Counted from the stretch's first letter, positions 47,856-59,006 are shown. The stretch: 64,000 nucleotides of DNA from Wolfiporia cocos (GCA_029448655.1 JACCLO010000006.1:372001-436000); one strand, 5' to 3'. Program-made: numbers and translations. The notes: generated from the sequence alone by a model not told the origin.

Positions 47856-48262
47856 TGTCACAGAATCTCAGAAATAGGTACCCCCCCCCCTGTCTCGAAC
47901 CAAGGGACTCATGGTATATACGTCACGTGTCATGGAATGGACTCTGTAGAAGTAGCGTAGCGGTATAGGTACCTACCCCGCTGTACAGGTCACATGGTCA
48001 AGGCTTACATAAGTAGCACATGACTTAGGAGCGCTAACGCTGCGCACAGACCCTGCCTTTAGGGCGGGACTCTAGTAGATATGCGACGACTCCTCATGTA
48101 CTTAAGCCGCGACGTTCTGGGGCTTACTCCCCAGAACTGTTATTCTAGACGTTGGGGCGTTTCCCTCATAACTCTAAGTCTTATGCGTGCTAGTCTGGGG
48201 GTCTCATCTTGCCTTGGTAGAAGGCCCTTGGATGACGGTACGCCCTTAGGCGTTTTGTGTCA
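47856..48262 (+). mobile_element. Solo LTR (407 bp) in Gypsy-2 integrase, TSD CCTGT
   Basis: TGTCACAG...TTTGTGTCA, flanked by CCTGT at 47851-47855 and 48263-48267. Excision rejoins FAAN-L with FKEW in frame (AAC CTG TTC AAG). Its start (AGGTACCCCCC, CTGTCTCGAACCAAGG) matches the LTR at 36959-37408. Confidence 0.95.
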
Positions 48263-49328
48263 CCTGTTCAAGGAATGGTGTGAACAATTAGGAATTCAAC
48301 AATCTATGACAACGGCCTATCATCCACAAGCAGACGGACAGACTGAAAGAGTCAATCGAATCCTAGAACAATACCTCCGATGCTACATCGATGTTGTTCA
48401 AAAGGACAACTGGGTGTTCTATCTCCCCACCGCAGAATTCGCATACAATAATGCGGCTAGTGAGACAACTAAGAACAGTCCGTTCTTCGTGGAATATGGA
48501 AGGCATCCCAATGCAGGACCAACAGATTTGAGGCCCACCCAATCAAGGGACCTCAATGAAATTGCTTACCAGAGATGATCCGCTCAAGACCAAGCGAAAG
48601 CGGCTATGAAAATAGCTTCCGATCGCTGGATCTGGGATTACGACCAAGGGACACGCGCCGTACCATTCAAAGTCGGCGATAAAGTTCTAATTGATGCACG
48701 CAGCTGGCAAGACTCCGAAAGGAATCTTAGCCCCCGCTACCTGAGACCGTTTAAGATCATTGAAAAATTATCTCCGGTCACATTCAGGGTGCACATGGAC
48801 GAACAATACAGGGCTTATCACCCCGTGTTCCATGCTTCTAAGCTGGTCGCTTACAAGGACCCGGTCTTACAAAAGAAACCAGAAGTCCAACCAGAAATGG
48901 TGGACGGGGAAGAGGAATGGGAAATTGAGAAGATCGTGGATCACCGCATCAGAGCCAGGAAAACCGAATACCGCATCCGATGGAAAGGATTTTCGGATAA
49001 CGACGACTCCTGGATTCACGAACCTGATCTAGCAACGGCGTTTGATCTCCTTATGGAATACAAGCGCACCCATAACGTCCCCGATATGGAACAACCTCTG
49101 AGAAGATCAGCCCGTCGAAAGGAAACTGTACACGTATTCGACCCAGACTCAGACGACTGGGAAGCCGACGAATGTGTATGGCCCGACGACTGGCCCCAAT
49201 ACCGAGACGACCACAAGAATGAGCCTAAGCAGAAATTCAAGTGTCACCCCGATGGGGGATGGATGCTAGCCTCTACTCCGGAAAACGCAGACCTGAAAAT
49301 CGTAGTCAGCGAAGGTGGACGAATGCCC

Positions 49329-49715
49329 AAAAAAGGCACATCGGATTCAGTTGGGTTTGACCTCTTCACCGCTACTGGTGACGTCCTCCCTGCAAAGGGA
49401 CAGGCGGAGTTCAATACCAAATTGAAAATCCAAGTCCCCTTTGGCACCTACGGCAGAATTGCACCCCGTTCTAGCATGGCCCGCAAGGGCATCAACGTAA
49501 TGGGTGGTGTAATCGACCACGATTATCAGGGCGAAGTCATTATCATTCTTCAGAACCATAGTGACATCAACATAGACATCCGGGCAGGCGACAAAATAGC
49601 ACAGCTCATATGTGAGGTAGCGAAAGACCCTCACATCACTCTACATGGCAAGGGGTATTTCGAACAGCGAAAAACTGAAAGGGGTACCTCCGGTTTCGGT
49701 TCAACAGGAAAGTAG
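49329..49715 (+). other. dUTPase domain at the C-terminus of Gypsy-2 Pol
   Basis: All five trimeric dUTPase motifs are present in order: SVGFDLFTA (1), RIAPRSSMARKG (2), GGVIDHDYQGEVIII (3, with catalytic Asp in IDHDY), GDKIAQLI (4), and RGTSGFGSTG (5, the Phe/Gly-rich cap). The domain hydrolyses dUTP to dUMP and would limit uracil in element cDNA. It follows the chromodomain after an acidic linker (about 49130-49300) and is open to its stop. Its residues look intact, so it could still fold. Confidence 0.93.
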
Positions 49716-49740
49716 CAATCCGTAAGGGACTACGAATCTT

Positions 49741-49753
49741 GAAGAGGGGGTAA
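49741..49753 (+). other. Polypurine tract of Gypsy-2
   Basis: GAAGAGGGGGTAA directly precedes the 3' LTR, as expected for plus-strand priming. Confidence 0.8.
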
Positions 49754-50398
49754 TGTCACAGTTTTGGGACATATTACCATTTTTTCCATATTTTTACCTA
49801 TTTTTCTGGTATTTCTACCAGCATATTTACGGTTACACTGTTAAGCGCCCGTACTACACGTACACCTGCACAAACAACACGTACATAACACGGTTACATG
49901 TCCACCGTCCATAACAACGCGTCAACAACACGCTCGTATGCGTTTATTACTCAGCGGCCTAACCTCCGAAGTCACGCGTCTTACTAATTCCCGATACCGG
50001 GATATGTCACAACGCTTACATACTTCGGTCCGCGTTATATCACAAGCCAATGACACTTGTATTACTCATATACCGATATCTCGGCCTATAGTTATCACAT
50101 GTCCGGCTTTCTTACTCGTGCCGCCATTACCGGTGCACATGGTCTACTAGATAGAATGGACTTAGCTGTATTCGCTGTATTCGCGCACAGACCGTCCCTT
50201 TGTTTGGCTCCCCTTGGTCGCCAAAACACTAACATGTATATAAGCCAGGCTAACATTACCGTTGAGCCTTAGATTTGTTCTCTTGTATAGCATCGCAGTA
50301 CACTCTACTACCTGCTCCACACTAGCTCCTCCCCCAGTCGCCTTAAGCCCCTCAAGCTTCATCGACTATTGGTGAGTCCCACAGCTTAGTCTGTGTCA
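49754..50398 (+). mobile_element. 3' LTR of Gypsy-2 (645 bp)
   Basis: Begins TGTCACAGTTTTGGG after the polypurine tract and ends GTCTGTGTCA after GGTGAGTCCCACA. CATGTATATAAGCC is promoter-like. No matching 5' LTR is found before gag, so the element is 5'-truncated or rearranged. Confidence 0.82.
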
Positions 50399-51385
50399 AA
50401 GACCTCAGTTCTATTCACCTCGACTTACAGTCTTATGGCTTAACCAGCCTTTGCCTACAATCGACAACTGTCTACTAGCTTGTATAGCCTCGTTAGCCCG
50501 ACTTAACCCTCAAGTCACTATCGAAGTAAGCATTGACATTAGTTTGTGTCACCAACATACGTCCAGAAGCGCAGGTCATAGGACTATGCAGTAGACACTC
50601 GGAGATAGGGGGGCAAGGGGTATGTTTTGTGTCAGTATTACCACACATGGGCCAGATCTCAAGTGCATGCCCTATTGAGGGCAGAGGCAGCCTTGCAAGG
50701 GGGTAACCAAGAAGCAGGGGAGCACATGCAGGGAGAGACTATTGAGGGGCCCATGGGTCCAAATGACAGACAACACTAGTTCTGGGGAACCCTAGTGGTC
50801 CCCAGACTAGGTTATATACATGAGTGCTGACATATTGGTAAGCCAGGCACTACTATCATAAGTGCCTTTAGTCAGCCCTAATGGCATGACTAAGGTGGGC
50901 GTGACTATATGAGTAAGCCCAGGGCCAGTAATGGCCTGGGCCAACGATGAGTCATGGCCCCTGCATCACAGACGCTGAGGCATAGCATTAGCATTGTAGG
51001 TCAGGTGCCATATGCAGTCACCTGCCTACACATCATGGTCATGTGCTACCTATCTGCCATGTACCTAAGGCCCTACACCACCAGTAATGGGGGCAAGGGC
51101 TTTAAGGGGATGCCCTTGGGCCTGTATTGTAGGGGATAGCCATGTAATTGGTGTATATATGAGGAATTGAGGTGATACTCACTTTCTTGTGACACTGACA
51201 TGCTGGCTTATGCAGACTAGTGAGCCATGAATAAAGCCAGGGGCAAAGCCCCAACAATGAAGTGAATAGTTCTGAGTAGCCTCAGAATGGTACTGTACAT
51301 ATACATGAGGATGTGCACAGTAGCTACTATGTACACTTACCCTAAAGGCATGGTCTGTGCACTATGACTAATCATACATGTGATC
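50399..51385. other. LTR remnant and unassigned CpG-poor DNA
   Basis: 50399-50554 resembles the U5 side of the LTR at 38767-39225 (CCTCAGTTCTATTCACCTCG ... TTTGTGTCA). The rest to 51385 is CpG-poor with LTR-like phrases (a TATATACATGAG box near 50812) but no definable ends. Confidence 0.5.
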
Positions 51386-51867
51386 TGTCACAGATCATGA
51401 AATAAGCACCATTTTTCCGCTATATCACAAGACACACCACAGACTTAATGCAATGTGCTCATGAGTGGCACTATAGCCACTCCCCCAAAAGGGCTAGGAT
51501 AACAGCTTGGCTGTTATCAAGGGTCCAGCTATATCTGCAGTTCATATTCCCATGCTAAGCACCTATGTGTGACCCACCATGCAGGTTACAGGGTAATATG
51601 CCCTATTCATTGCTCTATAACATCTACTATCTGCATTTTGCTAGATCTGTGACATGCTATTTCTAGCAATTTATCCGGTATTATCACACATGCCTATGAG
51701 TTATCCTGTACCTAATGGTATTTGCCACCCTATGATATTAACCTTACAGTTATTATCTACCTTACGCTTCACTACACACTAGTAAGCATATATGACACAG
51801 CACTTACACACTAGTCATTATGAATGACCCATTTGGCCCATCAGTGAATACACATCATTACATATGT

Positions 51868-52040
51868 CATGGACTAGACCTATGGTCTTGTCCAGACTCT
51901 GACATCATACTGATGTCACCCCTATGTCATAGACTAGACCTTCGGTCTATTCTAGACTATGATATCACTATGATATCACCCACATGTCATATGGTCTGGC
52001 CTTCGGCCTACCTAGACTAATGATATCATCATGATATCAT
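51868..52040. repeat. Three-copy tandem repeat of about 60-65 bp with hairpins
   Basis: Each copy contains an imperfect hairpin such as TAGACCTTCGGTCTA or GGCCTTCGGCC, followed by GATATCA-rich palindromes. Confidence 0.75.
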
Positions 52041-52368
52041 GATTGCACCATACTAACACAATCACCTATGTCATTGAGGCCTAGCCCAATATCCCAACCA
52101 ATCCATGCTTTACCATTGGCTCGGCCCTTACCAGCAAACCATGGTCTATCAGTAGATTAGTCACATGTATACAATGGTGCCTTATCACATCATTGCTACA
52201 TACGGATGATGCCATTACTGATATCATCACCCTATGCCCTATGCCTGCACAGACCTCTTACTTTAGGGTCTGCTTATGCCATATGATATACCCCCATGTA
52301 TATAAGTAGGATTAACACTATGTTAATCTTTAGTTCTATTCTTCTAGACACTGTGCATCTTAGAAGCC

Positions 52369-52776
52369 TGACACAATGTTGTCATATACACACTAATCAT
52401 TGGCCTAGGGAATAGGTCAGTGCCGTAAACATCATAGGCACTCCCCAGACGAGCATGCAGAGGTGACAAGCAAAGTGGGACAAGGCCCAACATCGAGATT
52501 AACTACTCTGAGGTTGTAAGACCTCAGAGTGTAGCCTATATACATGCATCGCAGCAAAGGCCTATGTACTTGCCCTAAAGGGGGCTCAAGCATAACTAGT
52601 GACGACCGCAGTATGTGATGAGTAAGCTATTGATGTAATTGGACAGGGGGGTGCTACGTGTAACTGTTAGGCCACTATGTACAGTGGCATATGGGTCATG
52701 TGACTAGTAAACAAGAAATACCTGAGATTGACCCCCACTGGGGGTAGGTACTACCCATGCCACAGAAACTGTGACA
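52369..52776 (-). mobile_element. Solo LTR (408 bp) nested in LTR E
   Basis: On the minus strand TGTCACAGTTTCTGTGG...CATTGTGTCA. Flanks AAGCC and AGGCC agree at 4 of 5 positions. Nearly the same length as the integrase-disrupting LTR (407 bp), with the same GGTAC/CCCCC start and TATATACATG box, so the same family. Confidence 0.78.
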
Positions 52777-52872
52777 AGGCCTTTACCTCCCTTCTGCTGC
52801 ACTCTTACTAGTTCTTACCTCTTCCATCAAGCCTATGGGATAGGTGGTGAGTCCCACAACTGGTTTGTGTCA

Positions 52873-53290
52873 TGATTGCTCTGTATGTAATGTGACTGGA
52901 CCATTGGTGATGCTAATGCAACTACCCCAGATGCTGTATGTATATCTAAATTATCATGTGACTGCTAGACCAAGGGTACCTGTGTTTGAGCCAGAGGGAG
53001 GGTGTGCGCTTTTGTACTTCCTAGAAAGTGCTCAGAAAATCTGTGACATTTACTTTGAATAGCAGCCTCTCTGCCTATCTAGCCTAACAATGAGCTTTCC
53101 CCTCTATCATCAGCTATGCTTCATATTCTGCAAACATCACACACATAAATCAAAATAACAAGATAAATGAGAAAAACAAAACAATAGAAACCCCAAAATG
53201 ACAAATTATACATTGATGGCTGCAGTGTTGATGCCCTGATAGATAAATTGTCAAGTGCACCCATCTGCAAAGGCTGTGCTTGAACAAGAG
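52873..53290. other. No gene seen; 3' flank of TKL kinase
   Basis: Another CTGTGACA end (about 53040) suggests a further LTR fragment. No reading frame of note. Confidence 0.45.
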
Positions 53291-55846
53291 CTAATGTTCC
53301 CATTGACTTAAGATTATATAATAAAGGACTAATAGGGGAAAGTGCTCACATGTCCTTTGCATTTCAGCATGCAACTCATATAGTATGTGTGGCATTGTAG
53401 GACGCCTTTTTGGATTCTGTTGCCAACATGCTTCTATAAGTTGCCACAGAGCATCTGATAGCCCATGGGACATGGCCTTCTGTGGTCGTGGTGGACGGTC
53501 ACACTTGTCCACAACCATTCGTATAATGTAGCCCTCTCGCAAACCAGAGAAGGGTGCCTTGCCTGTGACAATCTACAAAATCTGAGTATATGCTGCCAAC
53601 TGCAGTGAAGGTAGCTAACCTCGTAAATGGACATTGCCAGAGAGTACACATCACTTTCCTGGGTCAGAACTGCATGCTGTAATCCCATCTTCTCAGGATC
53701 AAGGAGTTCAGGAGCTGTCCAGCTCACAGACCCAGACCTGGAGGTAGTGAGACGTGACTGGAATGTATCAGATTCATAGATTACAGCAGCCAGCCCAAAG
53801 TCAGAGAGGCAGACATTTCTCTTCTCATCGACCAAAATGTTTGCCTAATGTGAAATATGAGAGGCCTTTCTGAATCAAACTGGGAGGATCATCATGACGC
53901 ACTCCTTTTAGGTCGCCATGTAAAATACCACTGGAATGCAGAAACTCCAGTCCTCTTGCAGCATCACAGATCTATAGCAGTGTAATGACACACCTCACAA
54001 ACTGAACAATAACTATTTTAATGTTGCCGAAGTTCAGTTCAGAACCAAGATTCAGAACCTGAACCACCTGAACCGAACCTAGGTTCAGGTTCAGTCCAGG
54101 TCCGGTTCAGGGTAGGACATCAAGGTTCGGTTCTTGGTTCAGGGGGGTCATGGGTACCCTTGAACCAGGTTCGAACCGGACTGAACCTTGAACCACATAG
54201 CATTAACATATTCTGTGTAGCCACTGGTGGATAAGCATCAATTACATTTATGTTCTTGCCATCTTTGCTATAGTGTTGTTGCAGTAAGTTATGGATAGCT
54301 GGCTTCACCATAGCAAGCACCAGCACTCATATACTCTAGTCTCCCAATATGGCAAGGGCTCAACCCCATGCTGGGATCACCATGCTTTCTGTGGCACTGG
54401 GCTGCATTTGTTGCTGTCAGATGAAGTAAGAAATGTAGAAGATTATGTTCCACTTCATATCCATGTTCCTAGGTTATATACAGTGTTGTCTAAGAATGGT
54501 TTGTTATTGAGGTTTGCCTCAGGCTAATTCACAATCATAAACTCTGATTACTGAACTGCTCAAGATGGCTGCCTTGAGTGATTATTGTGCATCTAAAATT
54601 TATGTTTACCACTCTAATCAAGATTAAGAGCCACTTTGGAATTCGGCCCAATAGACACCAAATGGAGGCACTGCAGAACTTGAAGTGTGATTACTTTAGT
54701 GGGTTCAATAGTGCCGGGAATGAGGTAGGCAATAGAGAGCAATTGGTATACATAGAAAGGTGCATGAAGTTGGTGTCTAAATTATTATTTTTACACTCTA
54801 TAGAAGCAAGTAACTTAGCGGTTCGAACCTAGTTCGAACCATGAACCGAACCTGATGAACCAGTTCACCAGGTTCAGTCCAGGTTCAGGTTCAGGTTCAG
54901 GCTCCCTGCAGTCGGTTCGGTTCTGGGTTCAGCCCTAGACCCCCCTGAACCTGAACCGAACTGAACTTCGGCAACACTAAACTATTTGCTCGACTTACCA
55001 GTTTTGTCCGATCTTCGTGAGGAAATTTCTCCAGAAATGATATAATATGGCCTCCCTCCATCCACCGAGAAACAAGACAAAACATGCTTTGAGATTCATC
55101 AATCCCAATGAATTGCAACACATTCGGGTGCGAAAGATGCCTCCATGTGCATGCCTCCCTACAAAACATCTGGCTTTGATCCAATACACTGTCAAAATGT
55201 CGTGTGAAAGTCCATACCTTGCGTGTCTGCTCCAGAAGCGTGATGCCGCTACGGAAAGCCTTGATTGCTACTGCTTGGCCTCTGTACTCGCCGTAGTAAA
55301 CATCTGCAAAACCTCCGCTGCCTATCAACCTGTCCTGTTTGATGATGGATCCATCAAGAGTGTAAGATCGGGGAAGAGAAAGATGTTCGCTGCATAGCCG
55401 ACGCAGTGCATGAAACAATCTATAACGCAAGCGCGATTGCGTATCAACGTATGGGATGACCTAGGACTGCTATGAGTGATAACAACAGCTGAGCAGAGGA
55501 AAACGACTACCTCGTCAAAAAGATCAATCAGTCTTGATGCCACATCTTTCTCGACGTTTTCGAGACGAGACCGTAGGTCCTTGGTTGTCAGTACACGTTC
55601 AATGCATGGGAGGACTTCTTGGATACTGGTCGCGAGGGGCGTAGCGTTGATGCAGGTGGGTGCCTCTGGCTGCTCATATGAGTAAAGTTGATGTTGTCTT
55701 AGGGGTATGCCTCAGGCTGACCTGAGAGCGATAAAGCTGTTGGATAGTCTCGTTGACGACCGCAGAGCTTGCAAGTGCTGTAATGATGTCCTGTTGAGCC
55801 CACTCTTGGAGATTCATGTGAATATCGGTAATCCACCTGTTCGCCA
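53291..55846 (-). CDS. Tyrosine-kinase-like (TKL) protein kinase, 5' end unresolved
   Basis: Exons in phase: 55846-55722, 55669-55511, 55460-55218, 55169-54999, 53971-53903, 53844-53620, 53572-53291, with at least one more upstream (about 55985-55890). The N-terminus is helical (IQEVLPCIERVLTTKDLRSR). Kinase domain: IGSGGFADVYYGEYRG (Gly loop), AVAIKAF (Lys), CREACTWRHLSHPNVL (C-helix Glu), LHGDLKGANILV (HGD variant of HRD), LSDFGLAAV (DFG), SWTAPELL (APE), DVYSLAMSIYE, and CWQQNPKRRPTM. All catalytic residues are present and no stop is seen, so it is probably active. One intron (54998-53972) is enlarged by a hAT-like MITE. TKL kinases are strongly expanded in Agaricomycetes; the substrate cannot be inferred. 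Confidence 0.85.
54019..54979. mobile_element. hAT-like MITE (961 bp) in a kinase intron, 8-bp TSD AACTATTT
   Basis: Terminal inverted repeats TAATGTTGCCGAAGTTCAG / TAGTGTTGCCGAAGTTCAG, flanked by AACTATTT at 54011-54018 and 54980-54987. An 8-bp TSD and a TAGTGTTG start are hAT hallmarks. The subterminal parts are dense in CAGGTT/GAACCTG motifs, possible transposase-binding sites. There is no transposase, so it is non-autonomous. Excising it leaves an intron of 58 nt. Confidence 0.92.
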
Positions 55847-57031
55847 CTAAGTCAAATCAAATCACTGGAGGAAGGCTCTATCAAACCTGCACAGCTGACG
55901 GAGAACGTCAGGCGATACATTAGGGTCGATGACTCCAGAAGCCATTACGGCAATACAAATCTCTTCACATCTATCCCATAATGCTCGCGAAGAGTCCTAT
56001 GAGGGACGTGTTAGCTTCATGTAGTTCAATGCAAATATCGTGGTAAGCACTTGATAGACGTGCATTCGTTCGTGATAATGATGCGTGGTCAGCTCTTTCC
56101 ACCAGTGGTGTATCCAAAAGATGTCACTGCTCATCCCAGCATCTACGACGGGGACGCTGCTGTGGAGTCAATGCAATTGGACACCATGTGTCCAGATGGA
56201 TGACGCTGACCTATTGTATCCTGCGTCAGTGCTGCCGTATGTCTTGACGCTTTGTATATGAGTTGCAGCCATTGCGGTCGACAGCGCCTCGTTGGATGTC
56301 GTCCAATTGAATTGGCTCTATAGCAGATCTGACTGTCTGAATTTTTACAGGGTTCCCCGTGGTAGGCTGAGATCCCTTGAGTTTCTAGAGGCTGCTCTCT
56401 ACGGCAGCTGGTCGCAGTAGTGAGGAGTAAGGTACGTTCAAACTGAACTGCGGAAGGCTATACCCTCGGAACACCTCCCAATTTGATAATATCGAAAGCG
56501 TTCGTGTGTTGTTTGTTTGGCACTCCTGTCATAGCAGAATCTGACACAGGTGGCCTACATGACAAACAGATCATTATGCAAAAGGCGCGGTATTGCGTAA
56601 CGTCAGCACCATTGTACCTGGAATGGGTTGTCTAGGGCGCTACGATAGATAACCTTTCGTCCTTGGGTTTCGCTCAAATGGAAAGATTTATTTGTATAGC
56701 CCATTGAGGAGCCGGTATATTCTATGTATATCTATGAATACTGGAGCTTACGAGGCAAGGTAGAGGCGACGAGTTGATATGCGGAACATTCGGTAACGGC
56801 TGATATTCCAGTAACCCTTTTCTCGTACAAGATGTCAGGTAGTCTTATATACTGTAGGACAGAGAAATTCTAGCGGCTCTCGGGATTACAACCGATGCTC
56901 CATAAGCTATTTCTAATGGATGACGAAGGAACCGAAGCAGCATACAAAGCGTAGGTACCAATCCTAGCGCTAATCGAAAGAGAAGATCCGGGTGGCGCAC
57001 GGCCGCGCCACACCGGGCCCCACTTGTAGCC
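55847..57031. other. 5' part of the TKL gene, otherwise unassigned
   Basis: A probable upstream kinase exon (about 55985-55890) reads LWDRCEEICIAVMASGVIDP. Beyond it, to 57031, I see no gene. The divergent neighbour starts at 57032, so promoters of both may lie here. Confidence 0.45.
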
Positions 57032-58178
57032 ATGACGGAGACTGTTTACCGCAAACGAAAACGTAGGTTGCAGGATAGCACTGTCGATTTGGCTCAAATG
57101 AAGACGTCATTGCAACGCCTTCATTTACTGAAAGAGGAGCTGGATGGCATCGGAGAAAGTGAAGGGTACTGTCATGGAGCATGTTAGTGCACTCGAGGAT
57201 ATCTTGACTCAGAAACCCGTTCGTTGTGCCTATTTGCTTGCTGGGACTAACGTTGAAGTCTCCTCAGAGAATCAACTTCTCTATGATGACGAAAGTCGAA
57301 CTTCAAAAGCTCGGTGTAGTCAGAAAACGATTTAATTTCATTCCAGAAAAGCTCGCCGAGTTGACTGCAAGGCTGACTTCAAAAGCGCAAACAGAGACTT
57401 CTCTATTGCCGTCGCGAATTTATGAACATGTAAACATGGATGTACGTTGTTTCAGTCCACCACTGATACCGCTTTGACCCTCTTCTGCAGTCTGAACCGG
57501 GCTCGCGTATGATTCTTGAGGCTATACTCCTAACTCTGGCCAAGATCGCATCTGAGCCAGACTCAAAGTTGGATGTCACTATCTTTCCCGAAATGAATTT
57601 CGTTCCCACTGGAGGGGTACAACTTGTTAATTCCCTCTCTGGATACGAACTGTGGCTGAGCGGAAGTGTTGACTATGCTGTCATTCGATATAAGAATATA
57701 AGGAGCAACAAAGGTAATGATCGAATTTCTCCTCATTACGCTAGTTGTTAAACTGAGTTCGTGTCTGTCTCAGCCCGCTTGCTCGCCTTGGGTGGATCCA
57801 GGGACGATGCGCTGGAAATTGCACAAGACCGCCTTTTCCTCGTCGAAGCTAAGCGCATGAGTAAAGAGGGTAGTTCTCTGGCTTCGTCCATACCGGAAGC
57901 GGTCAGTCAAGCCATTGCTCTGGCAAAAGTGACAAGGTTTGTTTCATTGTGTCGCTCGTTCGGCACTCTTCTCATGGCAAGAATAAAGCCGCGACGAGGT
58001 GCGATTTTGTCTTTCCAATGGGCAGACATGGATTTTCTGCATCCTACGAGCGAAAGAGGGGAGGTGGACATATTATGAATCCGCGCCTTACGATCTGGAC
58101 AAGGTCACCATGGGGCTCACCGATGAACCCTTACGCAAGATCATCCAGCTGACATTTGAATGGGTGAGCTGCACTTGA
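57032..58178 (+). CDS. Hypothetical protein with PD-(D/E)xK-like core
   Basis: Proposed start MTETVYRKRKRRLQDSTVDL (with a KRKRR basic patch). Readable exons: up to about 57440 (VRKRFNFIPEKLAELTARL), SEPGSRMILEAILLTLAKIA through LSGSVDYAVIRYKNIRSN (57491-57714), ARLLALGGSRDDALEIAQDR LFLVEAKRM to AKVTR (57767-57937), and VRFCLSNGQTWIFCILRA through YYESAPYDLDKVTMGL to the stop (57992-58178). The pattern SVDYAV...LFLVEAKR fits a PD-(D/E)xK nuclease fold, known from a fungal family of similar hypothetical proteins. A frame change near 57290, and one unplaced junction near 57175, suggest either a missed intron or decay. Function unknown; I do not claim nuclease activity. Confidence 0.55.
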
Positions 58179-58300
58179 AGACACAGCGGCTGGTGCTCAT
58201 AGATTTGTTCAGCTGGCACCCACAACCACCGATTTGTACGAATTTGAGTGATGGTCGATGTTGATTAGGTACCGTCTACACATCGATATCAAGAGCTCGA

Positions 58301-58620
58301 ATGTCACAAATTTCAAATCTAGCTTGCAAGCGCTTGCAAGCGATCGCAATGATCAGGTCTTGTGATACGATTTCGATCATTGCAATTGCAATGGGAACGA
58401 TTTGGTTGCAATGCCATCACATCACAATGCCCATCACAATCCCATCGCAATCCCATCGCAATCCCATCGCAATCCCATCGCAATCGCATTGCAGCCGCAT
58501 TGCAAGGGATTGTAATGTTTACGTAATGCTCGTATGCGCTATTGTAATCGCTGACGCTGCGCCAGTCACATTGTGACTTAATCGCATTCAGATTGCCATC
58601 CAATCGCAATGCCCCTTGGA
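58301..58620. repeat. Simple repeat region (ATCGCAATCCC unit) with inverted GCAATCG motifs
   Basis: An 11-bp unit, ATCGCAATCCC, is repeated about four times at 58440-58500. It is surrounded by many TTGCAAT/ATTGCAA motifs in both orientations, giving strong dyad potential. No coding; downstream of the 57032 gene. Confidence 0.75.
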
Positions 58621-59006
58621 TTGCAATCGTTTTAGGAAATTTCTGACAAAGTATCAGCAGATAATACAGATTAGCATACATGGAGAAGATAATAAGGTGG
58701 TCTAGCCTTTCGTGAGATGATCCCAGCATGCCTTCAAACCGCGTACAACTCTGAAGAATCTCACCCCCGTGCTAGACACTGCTCTCGAAACCACGTAAGA
58801 CATACCTCAGAGAGACATGGCTCCCGACTCCCAAAGTATTCGTACGTAGCGGGGATCACACAAGAATTCATTATACACACGAAGGATAATAGTACAGAGT
58901 ACAATTCCTGAGGCATTAGACAATCCATACGTTACAACATTGTAGGGGGAGGGAATTAACCTAAAAGATGTCGTTCATTCAGGGCATATCAGAAAATGAC
59001 TACGCT
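58621..59006. other. Intergenic, no gene seen
   Basis: 3' flank of the SLM1-like gene on the minus strand. Short ORFs only. Confidence 0.5.

Larger units (their letters stand above)
44815..49715 (+). pseudogene. Gypsy-2 Pol: protease, RT, RNase H, integrase, chromodomain, dUTPase
   Basis: Order: retropepsin (ALIDSGASITVID, about 45170); RT (FTKIDLRWGYNN, and YLDD at 46304); RNase H (FRVESDASDYATGAV); HHCC zinc region (HHNHVTAGH...CDTCQRMK, about 47420-47560); integrase core (TIDLIV, VSDRGPQF, ADGQTERVN: D, D, E); chromodomain (about 48913-49031, WEIEKIVDHRIRARKTEYRI RWKGF); dUTPase (about 49329-49712). Damage: a one-base insertion in the protease near 45301, the 407-bp solo LTR in integrase (47856-48262), and TGA at 48576-48578. 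Otherwise the frames match, so inactivation is recent. The chromodomain places it among chromoviruses, which target histone-marked chromatin. Confidence 0.92.
51386..52872 (+). mobile_element. Solo LTR E, interrupted by another solo LTR; TSD TGATC/TGATT
   Basis: Begins TGTCACAGATCATG and ends GTTTGTGTCA after GGTGAGTCCCACA. The flanks TGATC and TGATT match at 4 of 5 positions. CATGTATATAAGTAGG near 52295 is promoter-like. Without the inner insert it is about 1.07 kb, similar in size to LTR D1. It is CpG-poor and hence probably old. It contains a three-copy hairpin repeat at 51868-52040. Confidence 0.75.

Noticed and set aside
41039..49753. LTR C as the 5' LTR of Gypsy-2
   Set aside because: It does not resemble the Gypsy-2 3' LTR at 49754-50398, and its own left flank lies in LTR D2.
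54019..54979. Telomere-like TTCAGG repeats
   Set aside because: They are interspersed, bidirectional and confined to the MITE subterminal regions.
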